A stretch of DNA of 64,000 nt from an uncultured Collinsella sp. (GCA_902479135.1 CABSNU010000002.1:62001-126000), one strand, 5' to 3'; shown: positions 32,278-41,888, counted from the first letter of the stretch. Made by a program: numbers and translations. Notes: a model not told the origin generated them from the sequence alone.

Positions 32278-32791
32278 ATTCGTGCTGGCTGGTGCGGTGC
32301 TCGTACTCCTCGGGGGTGATGACATCCTCGATGCGTAGGTTGACGCCCGCCACCTCAAGGCCGGTCATCGCGGCAAGACGCTCGGTGACACGTGCCTTGA
32401 CATCGTCGAAGATCGCGGGCGCATAGGCGCCGTACTCGATGATGACAGAGATGTTGACGACCACGCGATTGTCATCGGTGACCTCGACCGTCACGCCCTT
32501 GGTCAGATTCTCGGCACCAAACTGCTCCTGCACAAAGTGCATGAGGTTACCCTTCATGCCCAGAACGTGCGGAACCTCGCGGGTGGCCATGGCAACGATC
32601 TTCTCGATCACGCCGTTGGAATAAGTCAGCGAGTCCTCGGACTCGTCCGTTTCCTCGTCATCCTCATCCGCATCGGGCTCGGCCTCGACGAGGGCCTCGT
32701 CCTCGAGCGTCACATCCTCAGCTTCGGCGACGACTGCCTCGTTCTCCTCGAGCTCGGTATCGGCTACATCGACCTTCGTATTAAAAGCCAT
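32276..32791 (-). CDS. Asp23/Gls24 family envelope stress protein
   Basis: Protein of 171 residues. An acidic, low-complexity N-terminal third (EENEAVVAEAEDVTLEDEA) is followed by the Asp23 domain (SLTYSNGVIEKIVAMATREVPHVLGMKG to AGVNLRIEDVITPEEYE). In Staphylococcus, Asp23 is anchored to the membrane by AmaP and affects cell-wall stress. Here it is the last gene after amaP and the DUF2273 gene, so the same complex is inferred. Confidence 0.9.
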   Translation of the reverse strand: MAFNTKVDVADTELEENEAVVAEAEDVTLEDEALVEAEPDADEDDEETDESEDSLTYSNGVIEKIVAMATREVPHVLGMKGNLMHFVQEQFGAENLTKGVTVEVTDDNRVVVNISVIIEYGAYAPAIFDDVKARVTERLAAMTGLEVAGVNLRIEDVITPEEYEHRTSQHE

Positions 32792-32835
32792 GGTTCCTCC
32801 TTATGCCTGCCGCGGATGCGACAGTCGAATACATA

Positions 32836-33213
32836 TTAGCGGCCGCTAAACAGACGGCCGAAGAAGTTGACGATCCCGTTCTCGCCGTCGCGAATTTGAC
32901 CGATCACAGCGCCGATCAGCACGAAGAATGCAATGACGAGCGTATCCCACAGGCCCAACGTGAGCACCAACACGGCAAGGATAAAGCCAGCGACGGCACC
33001 GAGCGTGGTGTTGGGATGACGCACAGCATAGCTCCAGATGGCAGCGCCCGTACCCTTGATGAGACCCATAGCCTCGTCAAAATCCGCGGCTGCCGCGTCT
33101 TGTAACTCGGTTGCCTCTGCTTTGGAATCAACAGGTTCGCTCGCCGGCGTAGCGCTCTGGTCAATCGTCAGGCGCGGCGTACGAGCGGTCTTATCTTGAT
33201 TGGTATCACTCAC
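32836..33213 (-). CDS. DUF2273-like small membrane protein
   Basis: Protein of 125 residues with a polar N-terminal half and two membrane helices (TTLGAVAGFILAVLVLTLGLW and LVIAFFVLIGAVIGQIRDG), ending NFFGRLFSGR. This matches small DUF2273 proteins that accompany Asp23 and AmaP. A GTG start at 33213 (VSDTNQD) is chosen because a perfect GGAGG lies six bases upstream; it overlaps the end of amaP by eight bases. Confidence 0.85.
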   Translation of the reverse strand: MSDTNQDKTARTPRLTIDQSATPASEPVDSKAEATELQDAAAADFDEAMGLIKGTGAAIWSYAVRHPNTTLGAVAGFILAVLVLTLGLWDTLVIAFFVLIGAVIGQIRDGENGIVNFFGRLFSGR

Positions 33214-33751
33214 CGGAAACCTCCACGGTCTGGACGGTAGTCTTGGACGGCAAAAAACGGACACGCGCGGTCGTACCCGGCGTGCCGAGCATGGTGTCGC
33301 AGGCCTTCTCGATGCGCTGCTGCATCGAGGTGGCAAGAGCGGCAACGTCCTTATCATCGAGCGCGATGGCCTCGACCTTAAAACGGACGTGCGAATCGTC
33401 GGGGCCTTGGACGCGGGCCTCGACATGCTCGACCATCACGCGGTCGTCGCGCTCGGCAGCAGCCCTGGCGCACGAAGAAAGCGCTGCAAGCGTGACCTCG
33501 ATATTGCGCTCCCCCGCCGGATGCACGCAGGACGGCTCGCGACGGGCGAACATCAGGCGGAAGAAGCTTATCAGCACGCCGATCGCCACAACTCCGCCGC
33601 ATGCCGTCACGACAATGCGCGGCATGGGGTCGCGCATCAGCAGCATAAAGCGATACGTATACGGCCCCCAAAACTGGCAGACAAGCGTACCCAGTGCCAC
33701 GATGGTGGCGGCAAGATACACGATCGCTAGGGCTCGTTTGAGTACGCGCAC
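33206..33751 (-). CDS. amaP: Alkaline shock response membrane anchor AmaP
   Basis: Protein of 181 residues with two N-terminal membrane helices (IVYLAATIVALGTLVCQFWG and RIVVTACGGVVAIGVLISFF) and a cytoplasmic domain (about 75-180) similar to the Asp23 fold. In staphylococci AmaP tethers Asp23 to the membrane. It is first in the operon amaP-DUF2273-asp23. Confidence 0.87.
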   Translation of the reverse strand: MRVLKRALAIVYLAATIVALGTLVCQFWGPYTYRFMLLMRDPMPRIVVTACGGVVAIGVLISFFRLMFARREPSCVHPAGERNIEVTLAALSSCARAAAERDDRVMVEHVEARVQGPDDSHVRFKVEAIALDDKDVAALATSMQQRIEKACDTMLGTPGTTARVRFLPSKTTVQTVEVSGE

Positions 33752-33804
33752 GCGGCGCTCCCTTCAAATCTCGGCTCTCGAAATGCAGAACGGTTCGCAT
33801 CATT

Positions 33805-33848
33805 ATAAAAGAGCCGGGTCCGGTGCTCTACGCACGCGGATCCGGCTC
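33805..33848 (-). terminator. Terminator of yebC gene
   Basis: A 12-bp stem GAGCCGGGTCCG/CGGATCCGGCTC with one wobble pair; on the minus strand it is followed by TTTTATAAT. It lies between the YebC gene and the amaP operon. Confidence 0.8.
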
Positions 33849-33917
33849 ATCTATTCCACGAGGCTTGCATGCTCGCTTCATTATGCCCAGATATGCACGG
33901 CTCAATCCGTGCTGGCG

Positions 33918-34724
33918 CTACTCCTCCTCGAGGGCAGCGATGACCTCGTCGGTCATGTCCATGGTGCTGTAGACGTCCTGGACGTCGTCGAGCTCCTCAA
34001 GGCGGTCGATGAGGCGCTGGACCTTCTTAGCGTCGGTACCAGAGACCTCGGTCGGGGTGGTCGGGACCATGGTGGTCTCGGAACCCTTGACCTGGACGCC
34101 CTGCTCCTCGAGCGCCTTGGAGACAGCCATGACGTCGTTGGCAGCAGTCCAGACGATCCACTCCTCGCCGGCATCCTCGTAGTCCTCGCCACCGGCCTCG
34201 GCGATGGCCATCATGAACTCATCCTCGTCACCGGCAGCACCGTTGGCGATCATGGTCTCCTTCTTGGCGTTCTCGTCCAGGATCTCCTTGGCGACGACGA
34301 TCTGGCCCTTGCGCTCAAACTGGAAGGCGACGGAGCCGGAGGTGCCTAGGTTGCCACCAGCGTGGGAGAAGGCGGAACGGACATCAGCGGCGGTACGGTT
34401 GCGGTTGTCGGTCAGGCAGTCGACGTAGACGGCGACACCGGCGGGACCGTAGCCCTCGTACACGATGTTCTCGTAGACGGCGGCGTCAGCACCCGAACCA
34501 AAAGCCTTGTCAATAGCGGACTTGATCTTGTCCTTAGGCATGGACTGAGCCTTGGCCTTGGCAACGGCAGCGGCGAGGCTGGCGTTGTTCTCGGGCAGCG
34601 GGTCACCGCCGAGACGGGCAGCAACGGTGATGTTGCGGCTGAGCTTGGAGAAGAGGGCGGAACGCTTGGCGTCCTGCGCGCCCTTACGATGCTTGGTTGT
34701 GGCCCACTTAGAGTGTCCGGACAT
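33918..34724 (-). CDS. YebC/PmpR family regulatory protein
   Basis: Protein of 268 residues of the YebC/TACO1 family: MSGHSKWATTKHRKGAQDAKRSALFSKLSRNI, KAKAQSMPKDKIKSAIDKAFG and NIVYEGYGPAGVAVYVDCLTDNRNRT. Members act as transcription regulators or, as shown more recently for relatives, help ribosomes through proline stretches. The acidic C-terminus (ALEEE) and a slightly longer domain 3 make it about 20 residues longer than usual. Confidence 0.95.
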   Translation of the reverse strand: MSGHSKWATTKHRKGAQDAKRSALFSKLSRNITVAARLGGDPLPENNASLAAAVAKAKAQSMPKDKIKSAIDKAFGSGADAAVYENIVYEGYGPAGVAVYVDCLTDNRNRTAADVRSAFSHAGGNLGTSGSVAFQFERKGQIVVAKEILDENAKKETMIANGAAGDEDEFMMAIAEAGGEDYEDAGEEWIVWTAANDVMAVSKALEEQGVQVKGSETTMVPTTPTEVSGTDAKKVQRLIDRLEELDDVQDVYSTMDMTDEVIAALEEE

Positions 34725-34843
34725 ACGTGTCTCCTATCGGTTTCGACCTAAAGCCCAGCGCAGATGCTCGGGCAATATAAACAAACGTCGTTATGATATA
34801 CCTACTAGCCTGCGAGATAAACCCCAAAATGAAGGCGTCGTGA

Positions 34844-34891
34844 TGATGTCCCCTTTGGTGTAAAGAAACCTGACCCCAATGCACCAAGTTA
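34844..34891 (-). repeat. REP-like element at DUF6020 stop
   Basis: After the TAA of the large membrane gene on the minus strand come CTTGGTGCATTGGGGTCAGG, then TTTCTTTACACCAAAGGGGAC. TTGGTG and CACCAA pair. The core GGGGTCAGG differs from GGGACAGG by an inserted/changed base, so this is a divergent copy. Confidence 0.5.
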
Positions 34892-37072
34892 GGACCAGAG
34901 GAAGTCGCTGCGGGTGACGGTGGCGCCGATGGCGAAGGGCATGCAGGCGATGACCGGATACAGGTAGCGCATGTAGGTCGAGCCGTTGCACGGACCAATC
35001 AGGCACACGGCGAGCACGCCCAACAGCGGCACCCAGATCGCCAGCGCACGCCATGAATGACGACGCAGCAGGTAGACCACCACGGCGATCATGATCCACA
35101 CATAGGTGGCCGAGCTCATGGTGAGCGAAATAAACGGGATGCGCTGCACCGCCACACGGTACAGATTGATCAGGTGGTCGCACCAGCGCACCACGTTGCT
35201 GTCAACCGGATGGAAGTCGAAGTACTTGAGGTTGTCGGGACGCGCCATGATCTCGGCACTACGCGCCGTGCTGTAGACCCAGGCATCGCGGGCACTCGGA
35301 TAAAAATAACCATAGTAGTTATTGATAAGCGCCGAAATATAGCACTCGGGATCCTTCTTAAACATCTGGGCCCATACCTCAAAATAGGCCTTGATGTCCT
35401 CCTGCGAGGCGTACTCGTTAAAGCAGTTCTTGACGGCATCCGACTTATCCGGGTTGTAGCGGCGGCCCAGGTTCTCGTACTTGAGCACCCGGTCGATCAC
35501 GGCGCGCTCCTCGTCGGTCACCAAGCCGTCGCAAGGAGCCTCCACGATGGTGCCGTCCTCCTTTACCGTGGGGTTGACACCCGAGTTGAGGCCGTCGTGC
35601 TTTTGGACGAAACGAGCCGTCTGTTGGAACGGAATCGAGAGGATTTCGCGCTTGGAACCAGGCGTGATGTCGTGCGCCGGCATAAAGACCTTGGTGAAGT
35701 ACATATTAGAGGCAAGGCAGAGTGCGAGCACCGCGAGGACGCCAACCCAGCGGAAGCGCGGCGTGGCGCATGAGACCGCGGTGCCCGTCTGCTTAGCCGC
35801 ACGACGAGCGACATGTACATCCCATGCGCAAAACGCCGCCGCAATCACGCAGGCCGCCAACGGAAAGATCAGGCCGCCATTGCGCAAAAACGTGGAACCC
35901 ATGGCAGCCAGCGCAAGCAACAGCCAGTCGTGGCGCGCAAAGAGCACGGGCCTCTGTTCGCCCGCACGCTCGGCATTGGCATCACGACGGGGCAAGCCAC
36001 ATGCCACGAGCTTGACGGTCTGTACCAGCAGCACCAAAAACGCGTCGGCAAACAGCACATCTTTGGTAAGCAGGGCCGCGTAGTTGGAGAACATGGGCAT
36101 AAACACAAAGAACAGCAAGATCACGCCGCGGACCGGCAGGCTCACGCCCAGCTTGCGCAGCGACGAGATGGAATAGGCCATGCAGGCAGCCGTGATGACA
36201 AATTGAGCGCAGGTATAGATGATGAGGCCCGCGTTAGCGCTGTTGAACAGCGAAAGCCCCAGTTGAACGCACGAGCCGATAATGGCCGTGTGCACTACGG
36301 GATGGTGCCCGTTGAGCAGCACGTTGGGGTTGAGCAGGCGCAGGTAGTCGCTCGTGCCATTGGGATAGTTGAACCACTGGCGAATCTGCGCACCCGTATC
36401 TCCCATAAAAAGGCCGGGCAGCGAAGCGATGAGCGTGGGCGCCCAGGCGATCATAAGCACCAGGAAGGGCCCGGCAAAGGGATGGACCGAGAGCACGGCG
36501 TGAGCCACACGCCATACGCGGCCAAAGTGCGCTTCGGAAAACGGAATGCGCCGAGAGCTCAGCCAATCCAGGCACTCAAAAGCCAGATAGAAGGCCACGA
36601 TCGCTAGGAGCATCCAGCCCGCGCCGCCAATCCAGGCGCAGATGATACGGGCCTTGTCGCCAAGAACAATCTCGGCCGAGTCGATAAGGTCGTAGCTGCG
36701 GCCGAACACCATGCAGATGGCGAAAAACAGCGACGGCAGAATAATCGATGGGCGCCAGGTGTCGCCACGGCCAAAGAACACGTAGCGAAACGGCAGCGTG
36801 AGCAGGCAGGCAAGCGCAAGCAGCATGACCGCGTCGGTATGGCCGGCAAACGAGAGGAGCACCTCGTAGCACACGTACAGCATGCCCGAGGCTTTGGGGT
36901 CAATCGCCAAGACTGCGTTGCTCGACACCGGGGCGGGATCGATGGAAAACGCCGTGGTCGCCAACAGCGCGAGCAGAAATGCGATGAGCGTCTGCTTGGC
37001 GGGGTAGCGCTTAAACCAGACGATGCGGGCAGCGTCGCGCGCAGCCGTTGTGGAGAGATCGGAATCCTTCAC
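34889..37072 (-). CDS. Large multi-pass membrane protein (DUF6020-like)
   Basis: Protein of 727 residues with about 12-14 membrane helices and a large extracytoplasmic segment (about 480-620: NPTVKEDGTIVEAPCDGLVTDEE to SARDAWVYSTARSAEI). The architecture and segments such as GDTGAQIRQWFNYP and LNPNVLLNGHHPVVHTAIIG match the DUF6020 family of Actinobacteria and Firmicutes, which resembles GT-C membrane glycosyltransferases. A role in polymer or glycan assembly is an inference; no acceptor can be named. It is followed by no partner gene; lgt is downstream of its promoter side at 37149. Confidence 0.8.
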   Translation of the reverse strand: MKDSDLSTTAARDAARIVWFKRYPAKQTLIAFLLALLATTAFSIDPAPVSSNAVLAIDPKASGMLYVCYEVLLSFAGHTDAVMLLALACLLTLPFRYVFFGRGDTWRPSIILPSLFFAICMVFGRSYDLIDSAEIVLGDKARIICAWIGGAGWMLLAIVAFYLAFECLDWLSSRRIPFSEAHFGRVWRVAHAVLSVHPFAGPFLVLMIAWAPTLIASLPGLFMGDTGAQIRQWFNYPNGTSDYLRLLNPNVLLNGHHPVVHTAIIGSCVQLGLSLFNSANAGLIIYTCAQFVITAACMAYSISSLRKLGVSLPVRGVILLFFVFMPMFSNYAALLTKDVLFADAFLVLLVQTVKLVACGLPRRDANAERAGEQRPVLFARHDWLLLALAAMGSTFLRNGGLIFPLAACVIAAAFCAWDVHVARRAAKQTGTAVSCATPRFRWVGVLAVLALCLASNMYFTKVFMPAHDITPGSKREILSIPFQQTARFVQKHDGLNSGVNPTVKEDGTIVEAPCDGLVTDEERAVIDRVLKYENLGRRYNPDKSDAVKNCFNEYASQEDIKAYFEVWAQMFKKDPECYISALINNYYGYFYPSARDAWVYSTARSAEIMARPDNLKYFDFHPVDSNVVRWCDHLINLYRVAVQRIPFISLTMSSATYVWIMIAVVVYLLRRHSWRALAIWVPLLGVLAVCLIGPCNGSTYMRYLYPVIACMPFAIGATVTRSDFLWS

Positions 37073-37111
37073 AGTCCGAAAGCCTTTCTAGAAACCTATC
37101 AAACTCAGCAA

Positions 37112-37150
37112 AACCACCACAAAGGTGCCTGTGTCCCCTTTGTGGTGGTT
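37112..37150 (-). repeat. Stop-linked REP-like element (lgt)
   Basis: A perfect 14-bp palindrome (arms 37112-37125 and 37137-37150) around TGCCTGTGTCC. On the minus strand the lgt TAA runs directly into CCACCACAAAGGGGACACAG. A related element with the arm AACCACCACAAAGG is at 62984-63014. Confidence 0.8.
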
Positions 37151-37970
37151 AGGCGTCGAGGTAGATGCGCTGGGGACGGTTGCGGTGTCGCGCGAAGATG
37201 ATGAGCGCCAGGCCGGCGATCACGAGCGGAAGACTCAGCAGCTGCCCCATCGTGATGACGCCGCCCAGCAGATAGCCAAGCTGGGCGTCGGGCACGCGCA
37301 CGAACTCGACGAGGAAGCGGACGATGCCGTATCCCATCACGAACACGCCCATAAACGTACCCTGAGGCAGCAGCGGCTTTTTGCGGCTGAGCACCTGCAG
37401 AATGCAAAAGAGCACGATGCCCTCAAGAAATGCCTCGTAGAGCTGGGAGGGGTGACGCGGCATATCGCCCGCAGTCCCGCCAAAGACCACACCCCAGGGC
37501 AGATCGGTCGGCTTGCCCCACAGCTCACCGTTGACAAAGTTGGCACAACGGCCCAGGCACAAGGCCAGCGGCGCGCCGATGACGGCAAGGTCTGCCAAAG
37601 TCCATGCGTCGAGCTTATACATGCGGCACACGATGATGCCGCCGATAATACCGCCCACCAAACCGCCATGGAAGCTCATGCCGCCCTCGTTGGTGGCAAA
37701 GATCTCGAGCGGGTGCGCCCAGTAGTAGCCATCACCGTAAAAGACGACGTAGAACAGGCGCGCACCGATAATGAGGCCAAAGACCACGCCGACCACGACA
37801 CTCGTCAGGTCGTCAATCGTGATGTTAAAGCCCCAGCGACGCTGCGTGCGGTACATGACGACCGCCGTGAGCAGGGCGCCGACCACATAGGCCAGACCAT
37901 ACCAGTAAATCGTGATGGGCCCCGCCGAAATCGCGACGGGATCAAGCATATGGTAGAAGTCGTTGAGCAT
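37149..37970 (-). CDS. lgt: Prolipoprotein diacylglyceryl transferase
   Basis: Membrane enzyme of 273 residues that adds diacylglycerol to the lipobox cysteine of lipoproteins. Seven hydrophobic helices, the HGG segment (MSFHGGLVGG) and the signature GRCANFVNGELWG (arginine and asparagine essential) are present, as is RHPSQLYEAFLEG. GGAGG precedes the start. The lipoprotein at 63130 would be one of its substrates. Confidence 0.96.
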   Translation of the reverse strand: MLNDFYHMLDPVAISAGPITIYWYGLAYVVGALLTAVVMYRTQRRWGFNITIDDLTSVVVGVVFGLIIGARLFYVVFYGDGYYWAHPLEIFATNEGGMSFHGGLVGGIIGGIIVCRMYKLDAWTLADLAVIGAPLALCLGRCANFVNGELWGKPTDLPWGVVFGGTAGDMPRHPSQLYEAFLEGIVLFCILQVLSRKKPLLPQGTFMGVFVMGYGIVRFLVEFVRVPDAQLGYLLGGVITMGQLLSLPLVIAGLALIIFARHRNRPQRIYLDA

Positions 37971-37994
37971 GTCGACCCTCCTACTCCCTACATA

Positions 37995-38037
37995 CCAAAT
38001 GCGGCCGCGGGCCTTGCGCTCGCAGCCGCATATTTGG
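37995..38037 (-). terminator. Hairpin downstream of nfu
   Basis: CCAAATGCGGC pairs with GCCGCATATTTGG with one bulged A; the loop is GC-rich. It lies 45 bases past the nfu stop codon and before lgt. The T tract is short. Confidence 0.45.
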
Positions 38038-38080
38038 GCGTAACGTCTATGCGGAGTATGCCGTCCGCAGCTTTCGCAGC

Positions 38081-38359
38081 TTAGAACGGCGCGTACTCGT
38101 CGTACAGGTCCTCGGCCTCGCCGGAGGCATTGACCTGCTCAACTCGTGTAACGCCGGGCACATGCTCCTTCAGGATGCGCTCAATACCCATGGACAGGGT
38201 CAGCGAGCTCATGGGGCAGCCGGCGCAAGCGCCCTGCAGCTCCAGTTTGACGACGCCCTCGTCGTCAACGCCCACATACTCCATATCGCCGCCGTCGGCC
38301 TGCAGGTTGGGGCGAATCTCTTCAAGAACCTTCTTAAGCAGCTCTTCGTTAACAGCCAC
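38081..38359 (-). CDS. NifU C-terminal domain (Nfu) Fe-S carrier
   Basis: Protein of 92 residues consisting of a single NifU C-terminal domain. It carries the CxxC pair in LQGACAGCPMSSLTLSMGIE that binds a 4Fe-4S cluster between two subunits for delivery to target enzymes. The N-terminal VLEEIRPNLQADGGDMEYV is diagnostic. The giant CoA-dehydratase activase at 48354 is a possible Fe-S client, but this is only an inference. Confidence 0.93.
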   Translation of the reverse strand: MAVNEELLKKVLEEIRPNLQADGGDMEYVGVDDEGVVKLELQGACAGCPMSSLTLSMGIERILKEHVPGVTRVEQVNASGEAEDLYDEYAPF

Positions 38360-38466
38360 AGGGGCTCCTTTCTCACAATTACGCGGGCGCGCCCGCGGAC
38401 AGAAGCTATGTTACTACAGCCGTGTACCCGCTCACGAGCCGTCCATGCGCGCAGACGCGACTTTCA

Positions 38467-38490
38467 CGAGTAGTCAATTTGGGACGGGGC
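38467..38490 (+). repeat. REP-like element between cdd-type gene and nfu
   Basis: TAGTCAATTTGGGACGGGGC repeats 20 bases of the element at the dtd stop codon (4543-4579) but lies free in the 172-base gap between nfu and the dCMP deaminase, in the opposite orientation to those genes. Confidence 0.65.
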
Positions 38491-38531
38491 TCTTTTGGCT
38501 GCCTTTTGTTGCCAGCTGGCGTTGCCACGCG

Positions 38532-39056
38532 CTACTGCTGAGCCTGCCCCTCGGTGCCGATGTGAACATCGACGATAACCTGGCGGTAGCTGATGCCGCA
38601 GGAGTCGAGGATGCGGCGGCTGATGCGTCCGTCATCGGTGTCGGCGTACTTGTTGTCCAGGTAGACAACCTCGCCCACGCCCACCTGCGCCAAAATCTTG
38701 GCGCAGTCGTGGCACGGGAACAGCGTGACGTAGACCGTGGAACCCTCAAGATCTTTGAGCGAGCCACGGTAGTTGAGCACGGCGTTTGCCTCGGCATGCA
38801 CCACGTAGTTGTGCTTGTCCTGCAACGGGTCGTCGCTCGTGCCCCACGGGAAAAAGTCGTCGTTGAGCGCCGAGGGCGTACCGTTGTAGCCCACCGAAAG
38901 GATGCGGTGGTTGGTGCTGGCGATGCACGCGCCCACCTGCGTGTTGGGGTCCTTACTGCGGCGCTGCGCGGCGATGGCCACGCTCATAAAGAACTCGTCC
39001 CAGCTAATGACGTCCAGGCGCTTGCCTGACGAAGTTTGATGAAGATCGTCCGACAT
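38532..39056 (-). CDS. Deoxycytidylate deaminase
   Basis: Zinc deaminase of 174 residues (ComEB/dCMP deaminase family), converting dCMP to dUMP for thymidylate synthesis. Zinc ligands lie in VVHAEANAVLN and LFPCHDCAKIL; SVGYNGTPSALND is also typical. The start MSDDLHQ follows GGAGG; an earlier ATG has no ribosome site. Confidence 0.93.
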   Translation of the reverse strand: MSDDLHQTSSGKRLDVISWDEFFMSVAIAAQRRSKDPNTQVGACIASTNHRILSVGYNGTPSALNDDFFPWGTSDDPLQDKHNYVVHAEANAVLNYRGSLKDLEGSTVYVTLFPCHDCAKILAQVGVGEVVYLDNKYADTDDGRISRRILDSCGISYRQVIVDVHIGTEGQAQQ

Positions 39057-39140
39057 GGCAGACACCTCCGTAATCGCAATAATTTGACCCATTGTAGCAG
39101 GTGAAAGGTGGAGACGTTTGTCCCACCGGCGCCCTCACTT

Positions 39141-39992
39141 TTACACGCGGCGGGGCTTTTGGTTGATGCGGTAGAGCTCGGCGAGACCCCGCAGCGTCAG
39201 CGCGTCGTCTACCGTCAGGCTGTGGCCGACCAACGCCGCGAGTGCCTCGGCGTCGTCGCCGGTAATGACGATGGGCACGTCGCCCTCCCCCGCGGCCTTG
39301 GTCGCGCGCATCTCGGCAAGCACCATGTCGAGCATGCCGTCGATGCGGGCTACCTCGCCCAGAACCACGCCCGAACGCATGGCCTCGCGCGTGTTGCGAC
39401 CGATCACATGCGTGGGTGCCGAGGGCTCGACCTGCGGCAGGCGTGCCGCAGCAGCCGAGAGCGAGCGGGCGCCGAGCGCCAGACCCGGCGCGATGACGCC
39501 GCCGACAAAGGTACCGCGCGCATCGATGACCTCAATATTGCTCGTAGTGCCCAGGTCAATCACGATGCACGGCGAGCCGTAGACGGCACGGGCCGCCACG
39601 GCGTCGGCGATGCGGTCGGGGCCGATCTCGGCCGGGTCGTCGTAGTGGACGGGCATGCCGGTCTTGAGGCCCGGCCCCACCGTGAGCACGCGCCCCGTGC
39701 AGGTGCGGGAAAGTGCCGCCTTCCACGGACGCTCGAGCGCCGGCACCACGCAACTCAGCACTGCAGCTGCGGGAACGAGCGCGCCGGGCATGCCCGCATC
39801 GGCCGCCAGCGCGGCCATGACTTGAGCGAGTCGCATACGCGCTTCGTCGGCCGTAATGCTCGACGGCGTGGTAATCTCGCACGTCGCGAGCGGGCATTCC
39901 TGCGCCGCGGCCGAATCCTCGGCAAATAGGCCAAAGCGAATGAACGTGTTGCCCACGTCAACCGTCAATATATATGCGCACCCATTAAGCAT
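39141..39992 (-). CDS. coaX: Type III pantothenate kinase
   Basis: Protein of 283 residues that phosphorylates pantothenate, the first step of coenzyme A synthesis, with the acetate/sugar kinase fold. The phosphate loop is LTVDVGNTFIRFGLF; further blocks are GPDRIADAVAARAVYG, VIDLGTTSNIEVID and GGVIAPGLALGARSL. AAAGGAG lies before the start MLNGCAY; the longer frame upstream is rejected. Confidence 0.94.
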   Translation of the reverse strand: MLNGCAYILTVDVGNTFIRFGLFAEDSAAAQECPLATCEITTPSSITADEARMRLAQVMAALAADAGMPGALVPAAAVLSCVVPALERPWKAALSRTCTGRVLTVGPGLKTGMPVHYDDPAEIGPDRIADAVAARAVYGSPCIVIDLGTTSNIEVIDARGTFVGGVIAPGLALGARSLSAAAARLPQVEPSAPTHVIGRNTREAMRSGVVLGEVARIDGMLDMVLAEMRATKAAGEGDVPIVITGDDAEALAALVGHSLTVDDALTLRGLAELYRINQKPRRV

Positions 39993-40184
39993 CGTCGGCG
40001 CTCCTTTCGTCTGCCCAGCAGTATATCGCCTACCTAAACCAGTCATCCCAAAATGACTAGCTTGCGGCTATACTGGTGCGCGGTCGTGCGCGAGCTCACG
40101 CGGCGGCCCTTGGTAACCCGACTTCCCGCGCCGTATCCGTAGCGGCGCTCCCGGGGGAAGCGGATATACGCAAAGGAGTTTTAT

Positions 40185-41888
40185 ATGAGCAATCCCTTGA
40201 ACCGCGCTTCGATGCGCGGGCAACTCACGTTGCGCGGCGTCGTCATCGGCGTCCTTGGCTGCGTGATCATCACGGCAAGCTCGGCCTACACCGCCCTCAA
40301 GATGGGCGCACTCCCCTGGCCGATCGTCTTCGCTGCCGTCATCTCGCTGTTCTTCCTTAAGCTCATGGGCAACGCCAGCCTCAACGAGGCAAACGTCACC
40401 CACACCATCATGTCCGCAGGCGCCATGGTCGCCGGCGGTCTGGCGTTTACCATCCCGGGCGCCTGGATGCTGGGCTATGCCGACCAGATTAGCTGGCTCG
40501 ACATGTTTATCGTGGCACTCGCCGGCACTATCCTGGGTCTGCTGGCCACCGCGCTCATCCACCGTCACTTTATCGTGGACGCCGCGCTGGAGTTCCCCAC
40601 CGGCAACGCCGCAGCTCAGACCTTGCGCGCAACCGAGGCTGGCGGCAAAACCGGCAAGCAGCTCTTTGGTTCCATGGCCATCGCCGGCATCTATAGCGTG
40701 CTGCGCGACGCCCTGGGCGTGGTGCCCGGCATGCTCTGCACGCTCAATATTCCCGGCGTGACCTTTGGCATCTACAACTCGCCCATGCTGCTCTCCGTCG
40801 GCTTCCTCGTGGGCTTCGCCCCGGTCGCCTTCTGGTTTGCCGGTGCCCTGCTAGGCAACTTTGGCATCATTGTGGGCTGCACCGCTGCCGGTCTGTTCGA
40901 CGTTGTGACCGCGCAGGGCATCGTCAAGTCCTTGGGTATGGGCCTCATGATGGGCTTTGGCGTCGCCGTCGTCCTCAAGGACATCCTGCCGCAGGTCGCC
41001 GGTATCGTCCGCGGCCTCGCCGCCGACAGCTCCACCGACACCGACGAGCAGTCGCTCATCTCGGGCTCCCTCAAGCTCGACGCCGGTATCATCGGCCTGG
41101 GCGCTGCCGCCATCGCCGTGATCATCGCCATCGTGCTTGACCTTGGCCCCGTTCCGGCCGTCATCGTGACGCTGTTCACCTTTGTCACCACCATCATGAG
41201 CGCGCAGAGCTGCGGCCAGACGGGCATCGACCCCATGGAGATCTTCGGCCTCATCGTCATGCTCATCGTGGCAGCCTTCGCACAGATCGCTCAGGTCAAA
41301 CTGTTCTTTATCGCCGGCATCGTAGCCGTGGCGTGCGGCCTTGCGGGCGACGTCATGAACGACTTTAAGGCCGGCGCCGTGCTGGTCACCAACCCGCGTG
41401 CGCAGTGGATCGGTCAAGCCATCGGCGGCATCGTGGGCGCCCTGGTCGCCGCCGCCGTCATGGTCGCGCTTGTCACCGCCTATGGTCCGGACGCCTTTGG
41501 TCCCGACAAGAGCTTTGTGGCCGCGCAGGCAAGTGTGGTCGCCACCATGGTCTCGGGCATCCCGAGCGTGCCGTGGTTCGTTGGCGGCTTTATCGCCGGC
41601 ATCGTCATGTACTGGCTCGGCATTCCGGCCATGATGATCGGCCTGGGCGTGTACCTGCCGTTCTACATGTCACTCACGGCATTCCTGGGCTCCTGCGTCA
41701 AACTCGCCTACGACAAGTGGTCCGCCCACCGCGACGCCACCGCTGGTCTTTCTGACGAGGAAAGGGCCGCCAAGGATGCCGCCTTCCAGGAGCAGGGCCT
41801 GGTTGTCGCCAGCGGCCTGCTCGGCGGCGAGTCCATCGTCGGCGTTATCCTGGCGTTTGTCTCCGTGGGCTTAAGCCTGCTGGGATAA
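40185..41888 (+). CDS. OPT/YSL family transporter
   Basis: Integral membrane protein of 567 residues with about 14 hydrophobic helices, matching the oligopeptide transporter (OPT) superfamily. Recognisable segments are EANVTHTIMSAGAMVAGGL, EFPTGNAAAQTLRA and a repeated half with MSAQSCGQTGIDPMEIFGL. Members move small peptides or metal chelates; the bacterial substrate is not known. AAAGGAG lies before the start. It is a single-gene unit ended by a strong terminator. Confidence 0.9.
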   Translation: MSNPLNRASMRGQLTLRGVVIGVLGCVIITASSAYTALKMGALPWPIVFAAVISLFFLKLMGNASLNEANVTHTIMSAGAMVAGGLAFTIPGAWMLGYADQISWLDMFIVALAGTILGLLATALIHRHFIVDAALEFPTGNAAAQTLRATEAGGKTGKQLFGSMAIAGIYSVLRDALGVVPGMLCTLNIPGVTFGIYNSPMLLSVGFLVGFAPVAFWFAGALLGNFGIIVGCTAAGLFDVVTAQGIVKSLGMGLMMGFGVAVVLKDILPQVAGIVRGLAADSSTDTDEQSLISGSLKLDAGIIGLGAAAIAVIIAIVLDLGPVPAVIVTLFTFVTTIMSAQSCGQTGIDPMEIFGLIVMLIVAAFAQIAQVKLFFIAGIVAVACGLAGDVMNDFKAGAVLVTNPRAQWIGQAIGGIVGALVAAAVMVALVTAYGPDAFGPDKSFVAAQASVVATMVSGIPSVPWFVGGFIAGIVMYWLGIPAMMIGLGVYLPFYMSLTAFLGSCVKLAYDKWSAHRDATAGLSDEERAAKDAAFQEQGLVVASGLLGGESIVGVILAFVSVGLSLLG